64,000 nt of DNA. It comes from Agarophyton chilense. Taxonomy: Eukaryota; Rhodophyta; Florideophyceae; Gracilariales; Gracilariaceae. Where the stretch lies: NCBI GenBank assembly GCA_030374765.1, contig JARGXX010000109.1:186001-250000 (forward strand), written 5' to 3'. Made by a program: the position numbers and the translations under genes. How positions within the stretch are numbered: the stretch's first letter is position 1; every line of letters begins with the position of its first letter. The notes under the pieces are model-generated. The model was not told the DNA's origin and searched no databases. It saw nothing but the letters and a program-made list of their open reading frames with translations. This document shows positions 19,616-31,259 of this stretch, piece after piece.

Positions 19616-20001
19616 TGTTAATTATGCGAGCAATCCTATCTGTTAAAGTATCATATATATCTTTTCGGGCCGCCCACGAAGCCGTAGGTAGCAAATTCAG
19701 TAGTTTGAATTAGCAGATTGATAGCTGTCTCTGGCCTTGCAAGAGAACCACAATCATGGTTATTAGATCAAACCCAACGAGAGCGAACAAGGCGCAGTCG
19801 TCTGGAACGCAACCCACGCCGTTGCAGTCGACGCTTCCCGCGCTGCAAGAATCTACAAGATAAAGGCCCGCTCTCCTTGGAAGACCGTTGCGAGCCGGAG
19901 GCAGTTTTGGGAGTAGTCTGCCAAGGGCCTTGTGCCTTCTCTTTTTGCCTGACCCCACTGCACGCGTAGGATCTCGTCCTCCGTAGCGTTCGCGAGCAAC
20001 A
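19616..20001 (+). repeat. Element B 3' LTR (386 bp)
   Basis: Starts TGTTAATTATGCG and ends GAGCAACA, full-length partner of 4492-4877. Directly before it lies ATGGGGGAC (19607-19615), a short purine-rich stretch in the position of the polypurine tract. Confidence 0.93.
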
Positions 20002-20006
20002 AAAGG
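20002..20006. repeat. Right target-site duplication of element B (AAAGG)
   Basis: Exact repeat of 4487-4491. Confidence 0.9.
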
Positions 20007-21572
20007 CGAACGTAGGGGATGAGGTATGGAGAAACGAAGTTTATGTGGCGAAATCAGCTGTTGGCCAAGCGTGTAGACATGAAGGGGGAGCTGAGAAGGG
20101 CAAGGGGTGAGAACATAAGTGTTCAACTAAGTTCAACACTCGCACACAGGGAGATGAAGAGGCTGGAAGTCGAAGTTATGAAAATGGACGTGCTGCTGAT
20201 GTGATTGCAAGACAGTCTTCGTGGTCGACCAGGACAAGTGGGGGGCGAAGAAGGGAAGGGAGGTCGGAAACGGTATGGATTTGAAGTGGAAATGCGATTT
20301 ATTGGAGTAGCCTCGAGAGTGTACGAGAAAATATTGCGTCATGCGAAGGAGGAGACGAATGAAATGTGCTTCGGAAGGAGGGAACTGGAGCAAAACTGGT
20401 TGAACCGGGCAGAAGAAGTGAGGGCGGGAAGGAATCAGAGTATTCTGATTATAAATGAAGAGGAGATGGTGCCTTTGGATCCTTTAAAGCTCGCAATAGG
20501 AAGAAAGTCGTAGGGACCGAAGGCCTACACTCTGTCTTTTCAAGGGGGGAGTGATGAGATGTTGTTGCATGTGGTGCGGATGGTGTTGGAGAATCCGATA
20601 CGGCGAAAGTTTGCGGAGATGGGTATGTAAACGCAGTGTGAAGAGGAGTTGAGGAGTGATACGTGTTTGAGGAGGCGGATGAAACAGGCGCTTCGTGATG
20701 CTGTGGGGGTGCGGAAAAGCAATGCGAGAGATAAGTTATTTTTGGGTTTGGGTTATACTTTACTTGCTAGGAAACTGTCTAACGAGGATGATGAAGAACT
20801 TAATGTGTTGTATGATGAGCAGAAGATGGAGGATCGGGAGAAGTTGTTGCCGAAAGACCCGAATGGGGAGCCAGTCATATCTGCGTGGAGGTTGGATAAA
20901 CTGGTGACATATGTTTTTCACGGTAGGATGTGACCCCGACAAAGTATGGGGATGAACCTGAGGACTTGTAATTCAAGAATGGATTGAGTGTGGAGGTCTT
21001 GAGAGAGTTTATGGGTTACGATGTGGAGCAATCGTGGAGGGAAGGGGAGACACAGTATGTGGATGGAAGTTTGATGCATCTGGACCGATTAGATGCGTGG
21101 ATTGCATTTGTGCTAGAGGAGTAGGATGAGGAGGTGGGTAGAGAAGGGAAGAGCCAGATGCTGTTTTCGAAACTGTATGCGAAGCATCTGCCGGTTGCTG
21201 TGAAGGATATACTACCGACAGCGAGAAAGAAGGTGGAAGGGAAGTTTGGGAAGGAGCGTGTGAACCATGGTGTGAAGGATGAGGACCTGATTGAAGTGCT
21301 GGGAAATGAGGAACGTGAGGGGACCGTTTCGTGTTGGATGCCGTCGAACCAAATGGTCTATCTGAGTGTTCGGTACGAGGTGTTTTTGGAGGAGATGACG
21401 ACTTTTCTCGTGTATGTATTTGATTGCTACGTCGGACGTTGTATGCCTGAAAAACGCGAGTTTAAGTAGTTGCTAGCGGATGAGAAAAGAATGTGGGAGG
21501 TGAAAGAGGGAGGGGAGAAGAGGGAAGGGGAGGGGGTGGAAGGCAAAGATGAACAAGATATTGTTGATGAGT
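20007..21572 (+). pseudogene. Element E plus-strand gene, 3' part, unknown protein
   Basis: Continuation of the gene cut at 4491. The best frames are 20205-20513 and 20649-20933, which share one register with only stops between them, and 21134-21469 with a continuation to a TGA at about 21572. The product is helical and charged: SFQGGSDEMLLHVVRMVLEN, RMKQALRDAVGVRKSNARDK, AWRLDKLVTYVFHGRM, then LREFMGYDVEQSWREGE and FSKLYAKHLPVAVKDILP. It ends in a Glu/Lys-rich tail. I do not recognise the family and see no nuclease, helicase or polymerase motif. The gene converges on the minus-strand gene of E. Confidence 0.4.
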
Positions 21573-21878
21573 GATAACTTTACTATCAGAAGATGGGTTT
21601 CATTTGCTTCAATTTCATTCTTTTGTAGAGAAACAAGCTCTTTCTCATGGGTCGCGGTAGAATCTATTGATATAGAAGCGATGTTCATGCCAGGGGAGGG
21701 GCTGGAAGAAAGGGAGTGCTTGGTAGTTTTGGCGAACCACATCGACGGAACTGAGGAAGGCGGAGAAGGGAATGAGACCGAACCAGGGTGCGACATAAGA
21801 GCCAGAGCGTTGGAATCGGTTTCCAGTGGAGAGGATGGTGTGGTCCTGTACATCGTCTGTTGCGCAATGAAGGGTGAT

Positions 21879-24800
21879 TCACTTCAGGGTTTCATCCACG
21901 TGATCGAGGGGAGTTGTGAGTTCGAAGAAGCGGACGAAAGCGTGTTCGCGTTCGTCAGGATCTTTATCTTCTTTGGGAAAGCGAAGAAGGGCGAGGAGCT
22001 TGCAGACCCAAACAGTGGGGTAGTTGCAGTTAGGTGGTGGAGTACTGAAGACGAGAATGTGGGAGAACTTTGGAAGTTTGGAAGGACCTTTCGCGGATGT
22101 GGAAAATATGCGCTGTATGATGGGGACTGGTGGCTCTCTGAAGCGGATGCGGTGGAATGTTTGGTCGACGTCTTGCAAGGCGTGGGTGAACCCGCTGTGG
22201 ATGAAAGCAGAGTTTACGAGGGAGAAGGCAAGAGAGGAGAGAGACAGGGAAGAGGAAGGGAGTCCGAGAGCTTCGAGGCACTGATCGTGAAAGGGTGAAA
22301 TGGCGTCGCGTGAGATTTGGGTCATGAAAGAGAGGGTGGAAGAGGTGAAGATGTTTGAGAGAGAGGCATTGAAGCAGGTTTGGTCTGCACGGAGGTACTT
22401 CTTTGCGGTGATGATGTCGCGGAAGAGGACGGTGGTATCGTCGGGGACCATGGAAAGTCGTCGAGCAGGACGGAAGGAGCAGTTTAAGGAGGAGAAAAAT
22501 GTGGTGGGGAATGGCGGTGGAGTTTCGGAAGCGTTTTGTGAGTCGGATTGCTTCGACTGATTCTTTGTGAGCGGTTGAAAATCTTCGGGATGTGCGTCGA
22601 TAGTGGTTTTTGCAGAGGAGGTCTGCGTTTTCGTAGAAGCTGGCGTCATTAAATTGAAGACCTCCGTATAGTTCAATGTCAGCGATGATATGGTCCAGAA
22701 GGTGGAACTTGTGTGTTTCGAAGTGAGAAGCTTGGAAAGGGGCGAGGACGGAGACGCAGAGAGACTTGAAGAGGTTGATGAGTTTTTGGAGTTCGCAAAG
22801 TCGTTAGTCTCTCCTGCCGTGGTGAAGAGGTCTGCGTATGCCTTGAAGATGGAGGTGATAGGAGCTGTATCAACTTCACCGCAACAACGGTCGAAGAAGG
22901 CACATATGAAGGGGAAGACCATGTCGACAGCGCGGTAGTCTTTTGCCTCGAGCATGCCTTTGATGCCGTCCGTTTTGAAGAACACGTTTAGGTATGTACC
23001 CTTTTCTGGTGTGGAAAAGTGGATGTGCAGTCCGAATGCGGAGAATTTGGCTTCGATATACGAAAGGATGTTGTTTGCATGGGTGAGAAGGGAGCTTCGG
23101 ATGGATCTGAAGGATTTTGAAGAGCCGTTGGAGGATTCGACAGTTGTGAAAAGGCTGTCGGACTTCCAGCGTTCGATGGTTGCCAGTTTGACGAGCTTGC
23201 AGTTACACAGATGGAAGTTGTGAATGGGTTCGAAGGAAAAGATAGAGTAAGGGGTGAGGAGTGGGGATATGTTAAGAAGGGGGTATGTTTCGAAGAAGGA
23301 GTGGTACGCGGAGAGGGAGTTTGTGCGGAGGAGAGATCCTGCTTGGTCTCTGAGAGTTCTTGCTACGCGCGGTCGGAGAAGTAGTTCGGCGTTGTTGGCA
23401 TCCTTGAGAAGAGCTTCGTGTGCGGATGGGATGTGACGGGTGTGGGAAACGGTTCGAGGGGATAGGGAAGTGAGTTGGAGCTTGAGGTCGGAGCGAGGTG
23501 TTAGGAATCTGTGGCAGGGCGTGGATGGGTTTGTGCCGTGTAGGATGGCGAGGATGTCTTTTGCTTCCAGGACGTCTGCAGCATAGTTAGCGATGACTAA
23601 GGGGCCCTGTCAGATGACCTGGTCTTCATCACGTAAAGAGAAACCCTTGAGGGCGACTGCAGCGAGTGATTCGAGGATGGTTTGTAGAGATTCTTGGATG
23701 AGTTCCATTCGGGTGGTGCGTCTGATGGCTGAAGGAAGAGGGTGGCCTTCGATGAAGTACTCGTCAGATTGGGAGGAAGGGGCGTCGAACAAGATGTGGA
23801 GGTAGCCGAGGAGGGTGTAGTTGCGGGAGATGCAATGGCAGCGGAAGGAGTCTGAAAAGTTGAGGAGGGTGATGTGAAGGAGGTAGGAGGTGATAGAGGA
23901 GCTTTTTAGGGAGTTGAAAGACTTGTCCGAGTAGATCTAGATGAAGTCGATGAAAGATGCCATTCCAGTGATGTCCGCATTGTGCCAAATACAATCTGGT
24001 TCTTAAGAGAAGGGGGTGTTGTGTTTGAGGTCCAGATAGACACATTTGCCAAGTTTTGAAGTCATGGGATGAGCGTGTGCAGGAGAACTATCTGAAGAAT
24101 ACTATCTGAAGGGGTGGAAGAAGTTGTTAGCGCGAGTGGCGTATCGGAGTTGCTGGAGAAGGATGCTGGAGAAGGACATCGACGTCGTTTTTGAGGTAGG
24201 GAGTTGCAGTGATGATTGAGGGATTGTGGCGAACGGTTGTTTATTTGAAGCCGATGGAGCCGACAGTGTCCTCCAATAGTTTAGAATGAAGTTGAGGGCA
24301 ATGGGAGACGGAGGTTACCTGTTGGATGAGTGTTTGGGAGTAGTCGGGGTCCTTGAGGAGGGTGATGAGTACTTCGGCTTTGCTTTTGCCGAGCTTGGTG
24401 GCGATGGACGAGATGTAGGAGACGATGTAATAGAGCTTCATGGGTGGGAGAGGGCTTGGAGAAGGAGAGCGAAGAGAATCGTGGAGAATATGGGCGGCGT
24501 CTGCCGAGTGTTTGGTAAGAGCGAACTGGCTCGAATAGTAGTTGTCCTCTTCTACCAGCGGAACGTTGTTGGAAAGGCGATTTGAGATGCGAACGGAGCT
24601 GGTTTCTGCGATCTGGACGCGTGAACGCTTCGTGCGCGGCTGGTATTGAGTCCCATGTTTCGGGTTGGTGGCGAGGAAGGGGTTGCCGAAGGTGCGGTAG
24701 CGACACCGGCGCTGGTGTTGGAAAGGGGAGGTGTGGCCTTGTGTCTGGAAGGTGCACCTTTGGATGCAACAAGGCTGCATGGTGGGGAGGGTGCCTGTGC
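21879..24800 (-). pseudogene. Element E minus-strand gene, transposase-like protein
   Basis: A long minus-strand coding stretch in several frames. From an ATG near 24782 the start (MQPCCIQRCTFQ) is Ser/Pro/basic; 24600-24241 gives MKLYYIVSYISSIATKLGK and LITLLKDPDYSQTL. From about 23605 to 21879 the frame is nearly open: PLVIANYAADVLEAKDILAI, then TPCHRFLTPRSDL, where a PCxxC pair would be usual in related transposases and Phe stands in the second Cys place, then YSIFSFEPIHNFHLCNCKL and a long C-terminal region with a Ser/Thr-rich insert (22770-22520). The order D..EA / PCxxC / EPxHxxHLG recalls the middle of CACTA- and Plavaka-type transposases. That is a resemblance by eye only. Another unknown gene is possible. 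Confidence 0.4.
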
Positions 24801-24930
24801 CCGATCTCAGAAAGTAAATAGGAAAGCTGAAAAAGACGTAGGACGAGGTGAGAGGGGGAGAATATATACAGGCTGGAGGTGAGTAAGACGCAGGACGAGG
24901 ACAGTGGGGACAGTTTAAACTTATCACGCG

Positions 24931-26107
24931 TACTCACCAAGGCCAAGTGATGCCTCAGAGAGGCGCCAGAGACGCCCACAAGTCGTGCGGCAAGACAGAC
25001 ACGGCGCGTTTGTGGCTTGGAAAGTGGGTTGGAATGAAAATATTCAAAGTGTTATATTTTTTCAGTGGCGTCGTGTACTTGTGTTGATTGTGAGTAGTGG
25101 CAGGATGAGCGATAGTGAGATCTTGCGATCCTGTGATATGATGTCGTCTGGACCTGGTGGACCTTCAACGTTTTCTAGGTGCAGGAGAAACGGTATTGTG
25201 TACGTTTCTGCGTGCGTTTCACAAGTGCTGACTCTGTTTCTATTTGTGCTCGAGCGGGTGGAGCATGACTGGGGCGTTAAGTAATGCCGCGTAGGGTTGA
25301 GGGTGATGGCCTGACCAGCTTGCGATCAGGGGGTACCTGGTCTACGTTGATCCCGTGCGTCAAATCTATTTCTGGTCATGCGCGAGCGGGCGGAGCGCGA
25401 GTGGAGCGATACATGTTGTGGCGTGGGGTCGAGCGTGAGGGGGGTGACCGGCTGGAAATTTGGAGATACGTGATGCGCTACGCTGACCCGGTGCGTTGGC
25501 TCTGTTCCTGGTCATGCACGAGCAAGAAGAGCGCAAGTTGAGCCATAGGTGATGTGGCGTGGAGGGGGAGGGGGTGACCGGATAGCGACTGGGGGTACGT
25601 GGCGCGCTTTGGTGACCTGGGGCGTTGACTGTTTTTCTGGTTGTGAGCTTGGGAAAACCTATGTCAGCGGCCCTCACGATGAGGAACAGCTGAGTTTGCT
25701 ACTTCATCTGCTTTGGAATATGGACGGAGAGACCTGACATGTTTTTGGTTGTTGATGAGGAGCAACAGAAAATTGGAATGGGGGAGAAGGAGTGGTTGAT
25801 GTAGATGTGAGTGCGAGTGCCACTGGTTTTCGGTATTGATTTAGGAAGGAGATCTAAAGTGTTGTTGTTAGCTGCGGAGAAGCTACAGAGACGAAAGATT
25901 GGGTGAGGAGGTGAACCACCTCGAAGAAGTGGTTCACGCGAGTTGCTTAAGAGGCAAGTGCGTCGTTGAAGTAATTTGGTTTCGTTTTTTGAAGGAGATC
26001 TGACTTGTATTTGTATACTGTTACGAAAGTGCGGCCGACGTTGTATGAATAGGAAATGATGGAAGTACGGGTAAGTGCGATTTCTAATTGTATCTGGTAT
26101 TGGTTAT
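24931..26107. other. Region without a gene, containing a ~130-bp tandem repeat
   Basis: No supportable coding sequence. The middle (about 25100-25660) is a degenerate tandem repeat listed separately. The rest is GT/GA-rich and may hold the right end of element E, which I could not place. The upstream LTR of the C family begins at 26108. Confidence 0.4.
25100..25660. repeat. Degenerate minisatellite, ~130-bp unit, three to four copies
   Basis: The same block recurs at 25234, 25366, 25502 and 25629 (spacing 132, 136 and 127 bp): CTGTTTCTGGT-like start, an ATGCGCGAGCGGGCGGAG-like run, GTGGCGTGG, and GGGGGTGACCGG. Units differ by substitutions and small indels, so it is old. Confidence 0.7.
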
Positions 26108-26554
26108 TGTGAAGGAGCGATGATAGCGGTTGAGCCCTGTATGACACCGGGCCCTGAAGGATCTTATAGACGACACGTGGACGGGTCGACCTCAGGTGGA
26201 CTCATATAGATTATTAATTTAATTTAATTAGTGTATTAGATTAACACTACAGTGCCAGGGAGATCTCAGTGCCTCACCCGTACTATTTACTAGGCTCGAG
26301 TGACGCTTATCCCTTAGAGTACGGTAGGCACAGTTAGGATACTAAATAACCCTCTGTGGTGTATTAGTTCCACCCTTTGGTCTTCAAGCCATCTTTTCCG
26401 TAGCTCCAACCTGTAGGACTACGCAGTAAACCCCAGCCCATTGCTCCAAGTACTCTGGGAGTTCCGCCGTCAAGGATTCGAACCTTAGGACCCGCTCTAC
26501 CACGCTACCACCGGTCGAGACCAGTGCGCTGACTTAACCCGTCATTGCGTTACA
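26108..26554 (+). repeat. C-family LTR 1 (447 bp)
   Basis: Starts TGTGAAGGAGC and ends GCGTTACA. Aligns along its full length with 34347-34792 and 46142-46587. It differs from both at many sites where they agree with each other, for example ACCCGTACT against GCCAGTACT and TAGGCTCGAG against TTGGCTCGAG. The five bases before it (GTTAT) match the flank of neither other LTR. Confidence 0.93.
26474..26502 (-). promoter_or_regulatory. tRNA-like A-box/B-box pair in LTR 1 (antisense)
   Basis: On the minus strand the LTR reads TGGTAGAGCGGG, a match to the tRNA A-box consensus, then six bases, then GGTTCGAATCC, a match to the B-box consensus, inside a T-arm-like hairpin with the loop TTCGAAT. The A-B spacing is far shorter than in tRNA genes and no anticodon arm exists, so this is a tRNA-like remnant or RNA polymerase III-like signal, not a tRNA gene. 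It is conserved in the other C LTRs. Confidence 0.5.
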
Positions 26555-26679
26555 TTTTCGTCTCCCGACTTAAAAACCTCAAGGAATATTTGAACGGACC
26601 ACTGGAACGAAGAATTATCCGGATTCTAAAATTTGGTTTAATTCCCCAACGGACCAGAAGTACAGAAGCAACCGCCATT

Positions 26680-28410
26680 ATGGATGCAATAAACACACCC
26701 ATCCGACCCGACCATAGGACTCCTAAGGCAGGACGAAGTGCGACTACAACGCCGGCGATGTCGCCTGACCCTCCGGTTGATACCGCTAGCGACCGCAGGA
26801 ACACGAGAAGCCAGCCGCAAGGAGTACTGACTCCCAAGGACGACCCTGAAAGGATTCGCCGAGAACCCACGGTAGCAGCGGGTTTACGAGAACGCCTCAA
26901 CATGGCCACCTCTAGGCAAGAAACACCACAAAGAGAACCACGTAAGATCGAAGGAATTAAAGAGAATATTCCGGCCGGACTTGCCGTCCTTCTCTGGCCC
27001 CGTCTCCGTGAGCTCTGCTCTGCCCATCTGGATTCCATTGTGGACATGCGACTTGCCACGGCGATCGCTGACCATACGGATTAACTCGTTACGCGAATCG
27101 TCCTTTAGGTCATGGAGTTTGAGCTATTCTTAGACTCCCTTATTCAGGCCGTTCAAGGAGCAGTCACCAGCCAGTCCGGCAACAAGGTCCCTAGGACCAC
27201 TCTACAAGTCAACCATCCGGCTTCCATATGGAACCCTCCTACCGAACCCCCAGGAGTGGCGGCGTTATCAGCACCTCGCCAAGAATACCATCAGGAAGAC
27301 CCCATGGTGGGACAATCTAGGAGCAGAAGAGAAGCTCCGCGTCTAGACGAGAGACAGGTTGCCCATCAGGAGAATCCAAGGGAGGGACAAGCGAGGCCCC
27401 GAAGAGAAGCTCCGCGTCTAGAAGAGAGACCGCTTGCTCCACCCGACAGATTATATGAGGTACAGCGACCTCAGGGCTCCATCGGATCAGATAGAGAGAT
27501 CGATCCTTTAGGTCCCTACTGCGCTGGAAAGAAGAAAAGTAGAAACCGTAGGAGAAAGATGAAAGGAAGTAGCAAGAGAAGAGACCATTCGGACACGAGT
27601 GATTCCGAATCGGCCTCGACCGAAACGACCGACTCGGAAGTGAATGAGGCTGCCGTTCGAGGCCTCAAACCACTGACAACAACCAACGAACTTTTTCTTT
27701 AGGTTCTAAACTACCGGAATTACCGGCTGGCCGACAGGTCCGCGAAATATTCTGGTTCTGAGGCTCGCACAGTCGCTAAATGGGCCAAACGGATGCAACC
27801 AAACATTATGGACAAGTTCTCCGGTTCCGATCACATAGCTGTCCTTAGGTTCATCAGTTTGTTCGGTACGGCCTGCGATCAGAACGGTGTTTACGAGGGC
27901 GCCGCTCTGTACCTTTTCCAATTCTTCCTTACAGAACAGGCGCGTGACCGGGTGGTTTCGAATATATCTTGCGCAACTGACCTCGTGGATGTTCAAGACC
28001 GTGAGCTCCTCAGGTTATAGCCTCAGGTTGGTCATTACTTCTTGGAAACCTACGCCACGGATGTCGTTATAATGGATGCCCACCAGGAAGTAATATCCTT
28101 AAAGCAGAGCTCCAACATGACCGAATCGGCTTTTGCAGGCGACCAATGGAAGAAGGCTTACCGATGTGGAAACGTGTTCTCCGAAGGATGGATTAAACGC
28201 CACTTCATCACGGGATTTCCCCCTGCCATTCGGACCCATGTGCGCAATTACCACACGGAAACCCCGCAATACTCCTTCCGAAGGCTCGTTACCTACGCAG
28301 AGGGTTATGGAAAAACGTACAGGACCTCCAGGAGCAACGCTGATATAACCAGAGTTCACGTAACTCCGTTGCGTAAACCCAACCAAGCCCATTTCGTTAG
28401 CTCCACGTAG
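26680..28410 (+). pseudogene. Element C1 gag
   Basis: One reading register of about 577 codons from an ATG at 26680 (MDAINTPIRPDH) to a TAG at 28408, broken by in-frame stops at 27082, 27700, about 27763 and 28018. The first part is Arg/Pro-rich; 27290-27440 encodes two tandem copies of a REAPRL.ER-type motif; 27520-27590 is a KKSRNRRRKMKGSSKR basic stretch. The gag core follows at about 27800-28330 (MDKFSGSDHIAVLRFISLF, WIKRHFITGFPPAIRTHV). A Cys-rich remnant (CFLCLSVTQPCDC) lies at about 28590-28640 where a zinc knuckle would be expected. Confidence 0.7.
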
Positions 28411-28941
28411 TCGGAAACGGATGCTTCACTCTATAACGCCGATTTAGTAGATGTCCTCGCCGTCAATTTCAGTGCTCCTCCGTCCGGGCCCCCATCATAC
28501 ACCTCCGAATGACCTACAGCGACCACTGGACCACAGACACCTAAATACTGTCCCTTTCCGCCCCGCAAGGACGTTTTTGTTCGCTCCCCAAGGGCCTGCT
28601 TCCTCTGCCTGTCAGTGACCCAGCCATGTGACTGCACGAGGTATATGCCTGAGGACGCACGAAAAACCCTCCTAGCCCTGAGGAGAGAGAATTACCGGTG
28701 CAGAGATCCGAAGGAATTTATAACAGGGCAGAGCAACGAACGACAGCGACCCTGGAAGCTCACGCTATGCCACGCCTCTGGCCAATCCGATTAAAGCCCC
28801 ACAGGTCCACACCATTGTAGATCCTACGGACGACCCCGTGGAAGAGCCCTATCCTCAGGAAGAAACGGAAACCCCATCGGAAAACTCCTAGAGGGACGAC
28901 TCGAGGCAAATACTCCCTCTTTAAGCCCCTGCCTTAACCAA

Positions 28942-30214
28942 TTGGACGGTCATGAGCCAAAGAGCTCCTCACCTCCAAATACAAACCAACCACAATGGAC
29001 CACTCAGGATGAACCACAATTGGAACACAGTAACCACCCCGTCTGTATCCTCAGGAAAGAGAACTATAAAGTTCGAATAACCGTAGGACTTCGTTCCAAC
29101 AACTTTCAAGTGACCACAGCTGTATTGGACACAGGCGCTGGTTCCAACTTGGTCCATCCTAAGCTGCTTCCACTGGATTGGCAAGAATTCGTTCAGGGAA
29201 GAAAGACCCCAAGGATTACCGATGCGTCTCGTAGACCAATAGATATTGAAGGGATAGTACCACTTTACCTCGGCAGCATAATTCAAAGTCCGCACGTGGT
29301 TCCTTGTATGTCCTAACTTGGGCGTCGAGGCAATCCTAGGGACCTCCTTTATCGACCGATACATTGAGGCCATTTATCCAGGCCTCAGGAAAGTCACGTT
29401 TTACCGCGCTCCTTCCATCTTCATAACTGGTTCAACCCCAGGGCCAAAAGCTAACCGAAAACGAGCGGTGTTCTCCGAAAACACGAAGTCCAATAAGGTT
29501 CGCCTGTCAAAGGCCATAACGATACCCACGATGACCCAAATCGCTTTATCGGTCCATTCCCAGTCCTCAGGTCTCGTAACTATTCAAAACCACCCGAAAA
29601 CGGTTCTGAAGCATTTTACCTTGATGGGCGATGGGGTATTTGACATCCACCCCAACAGGTCCTTTTTGGTCACAATCACCAACTTCCGAGATAAACCCGT
29701 GCGGTTACCTAAAGATACAGTGACTGGTATCACTCTACCCGCGCCCGTGGCGATTATGGAGTCCAAAAAGGATAATCTTGCGACGCCATTTCCCGACGAG
29801 GACGTCGACTCCTGGGAGGAAACGGTCGCCATCGGCGAAGAATTCGAATCCTCTAGGCCCCAGGTACTTGATCTCCTCAGGAAATACCAGGCCATGTGGT
29901 CAAGTAGATTGGGTACAATCAGAGCCACTACACACCGCATTGACCTTCAGGATGATGCTAGACCACAGTTCCATCACCCATACCGTACCGGCCTTAAAGG
30001 TAGGGAAATTGTCGCTGACCATATGGAAAACATGCGCAAATTTCAAGTCATAGAGCCGGCGCCGCCAAACCAATCCGAATGGGAAAGTCCCCTTGTCCTT
30101 GTGGAGAAGAAAGATGGCTCCGTCAGGTTCTGTGTCGACTACAGGAACCTGAACGCAGTAACCAAGAGGACCCATACCCGATACCCCGCATGGACGACTG
30201 TCTGGATTCCTTAG
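28942..30214 (+). pseudogene. Element C1 protease and RT N-terminal part
   Basis: The protease motif is LDTGAGSNLVHPKLLPL at about 29127-29177; its frame ends at 29316 and pol goes on in the next frame from 29318 (ILGTSFIDRYIEAIYPG). The linker before RT is followed by HHPYRTGLKGREIV and WESPLVLVEKKDGSVRFCVDYRNLN, the first RT blocks. A further shift occurs near 30170-30210, where the YPIPRMDDCLDSLGEA block lies in another frame. Confidence 0.75.
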
Positions 30215-31250
30215 GCGAAGCTGTCGTATTTATCACACTGGACGCTAACCCGGGAGATTGGAAAAAACTTTTGGCCGAAGATGCGAGAGCGCTGACAACC
30301 TTTGCCACCCATGAAGGTCTGCTCAGATTTACTCGCCTGCCCTTTGGTTTGAAGAATGCACCTGCAACGTTCCAGCGGGTAATGGACATTATACTGTCCA
30401 GAGTCAAATGGAAGTTCGCTCTGGTTTATTTGGATGACATTAGAATCTTCTCACGGACCATAAAGGAACACTTTCGCCACGTGAAGAAGGTGCTAACAGT
30501 CCTACAGGAAGCTGGAGTAACACTGAAACACCGCAAATGCGCTTTCTTCCAGGCCTCAGTTGACAATCTCGGTCATGTTGTCCTCCCAGGAAAGCAAAAG
30601 GTGGCCACACGGACCACAAATGCGATTCGCCAGGCTAAGCCTCCTAGGACCCACACGGAACTACAATCCTTCGTGGGCTTGTGCAACGTTTACCGTCGGT
30701 TCGTCCAAGGATTTGCCAAGATCTCCGCCCCTTTCAGTGCGATGCTGAAGAAGGGAACACCATCGGAGTTCGAAGCCCTTATGGACAACCAGTACGAAAC
30801 ATTTCAGACCCTAAAGGACAACTTGCTGAACCCACCCATATTGGCGTTACGAAAGCCCAATAAGCCTTTCCTCCTGGACACAGATGCCTCTGATGTCCAA
30901 GTGGGTTTTGCACTTCTACAGACCAGGAGTCACCGAAGGAATATCGAACTATTGGCTACTGGAGCAGAACGCTCACCAGCGCGGAGCGGAACTACAGTAC
31001 GACCGGAAAGGAATGTCTAGCCATAGTATGGTCTGTATTGACACTCCTTCCGTACCACGAGGGAACCAGGTTTACCATTAGCACAGACCACGATTGACTC
31101 TGCTGGTTACACAATATGATCGATGCATCAAGTCGCCTCGCTGGGTAGCGCTTCAGGCTGTCGGAATATGACTACGATGTAACCTATAGGCCAGGCATCA
31201 AGCACGAGGCAGCAGATGCCCTGTCGCGAATCATTACCGACGGAACTGAT
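30079..31250 (+). pseudogene. Element C1 RT catalytic part and RNase H
   Basis: This frame holds PIPRMDDCLDSLGEA, TRLPFGLKNAPATFQRVMD and an intact YLDD box at 30427-30438, then LQSFVGLCNVYRRFV, the usual boundary to RNase H. The RNase H start FLLDTDASDVQVGFALLQ is in frame, but the rest (a SLTRHxSxR-like region, and RPGIKHEAADALSR at about 31195-31230) needs shifts around 30930 and 31020. A TGA stands in the region that normally reads DHDSLRWLL (near 31098). Confidence 0.75.
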
Positions 31251-31259
31251 GACACCCCA

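Larger units (their letters stand above)
4492..20001 (+). mobile_element. Element B: Ty3/gypsy LTR retrotransposon, split by element A
   Basis: A complete but decayed element: 386-bp LTRs at both ends, 5-bp AAAGG target duplications, gag then pol in the order protease, RT, RNase H, integrase, chromodomain-like tail. Without element A and its 5-bp duplication it would be 6180 bp long. The integrase core, with KDDLSGY-like and WVSDKESHF motifs, and the gag look more like gypsy elements known from oomycetes and other protists than like the A and C families here. The LTRs differ at about 37 of 386 positions by eye. Gag and pol both contain stops and frameshifts, so it is inactive. Confidence 0.9.
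3061..24930. mobile_element. Element E: degraded two-gene element, host of B
   Basis: The target duplication of element B shows that 3.1-4.49 kb and 20.0-24.9 kb were once continuous. Joined in outline, they hold a plus-strand gene (about 3323-4491 and 20007-21572) and a minus-strand gene (about 24800-21570) that converge and meet at about 21.5 kb. Base use differs from the retroelements: long GA-rich plus strand, frequent GAGG and GGAAGG. No reverse transcriptase, integrase or LTR belongs to it. The minus-strand product has features that recall transposases. The termini are not defined; I found no inverted repeats by eye, so both ends given are approximate. Confidence 0.4.

Noticed and set aside
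21549..22298. 249-codon plus-strand frame opposite the transposase-like gene of E
   Set aside because: The minus-strand frame is longer and continues the FEPIHNFHL-containing protein; the plus frame looks like its shadow.
26474..26520. tRNA gene on the minus strand inside the C LTRs
   Set aside because: A-box and B-box strings are perfect, but only six bases lie between them, and no anticodon arm or acceptor pairing can be formed. It was kept as a tRNA-like signal only.
26550..27059. 169-codon minus-strand frame in element C1
   Set aside because: Mirror image of the gag frame; no independent support.
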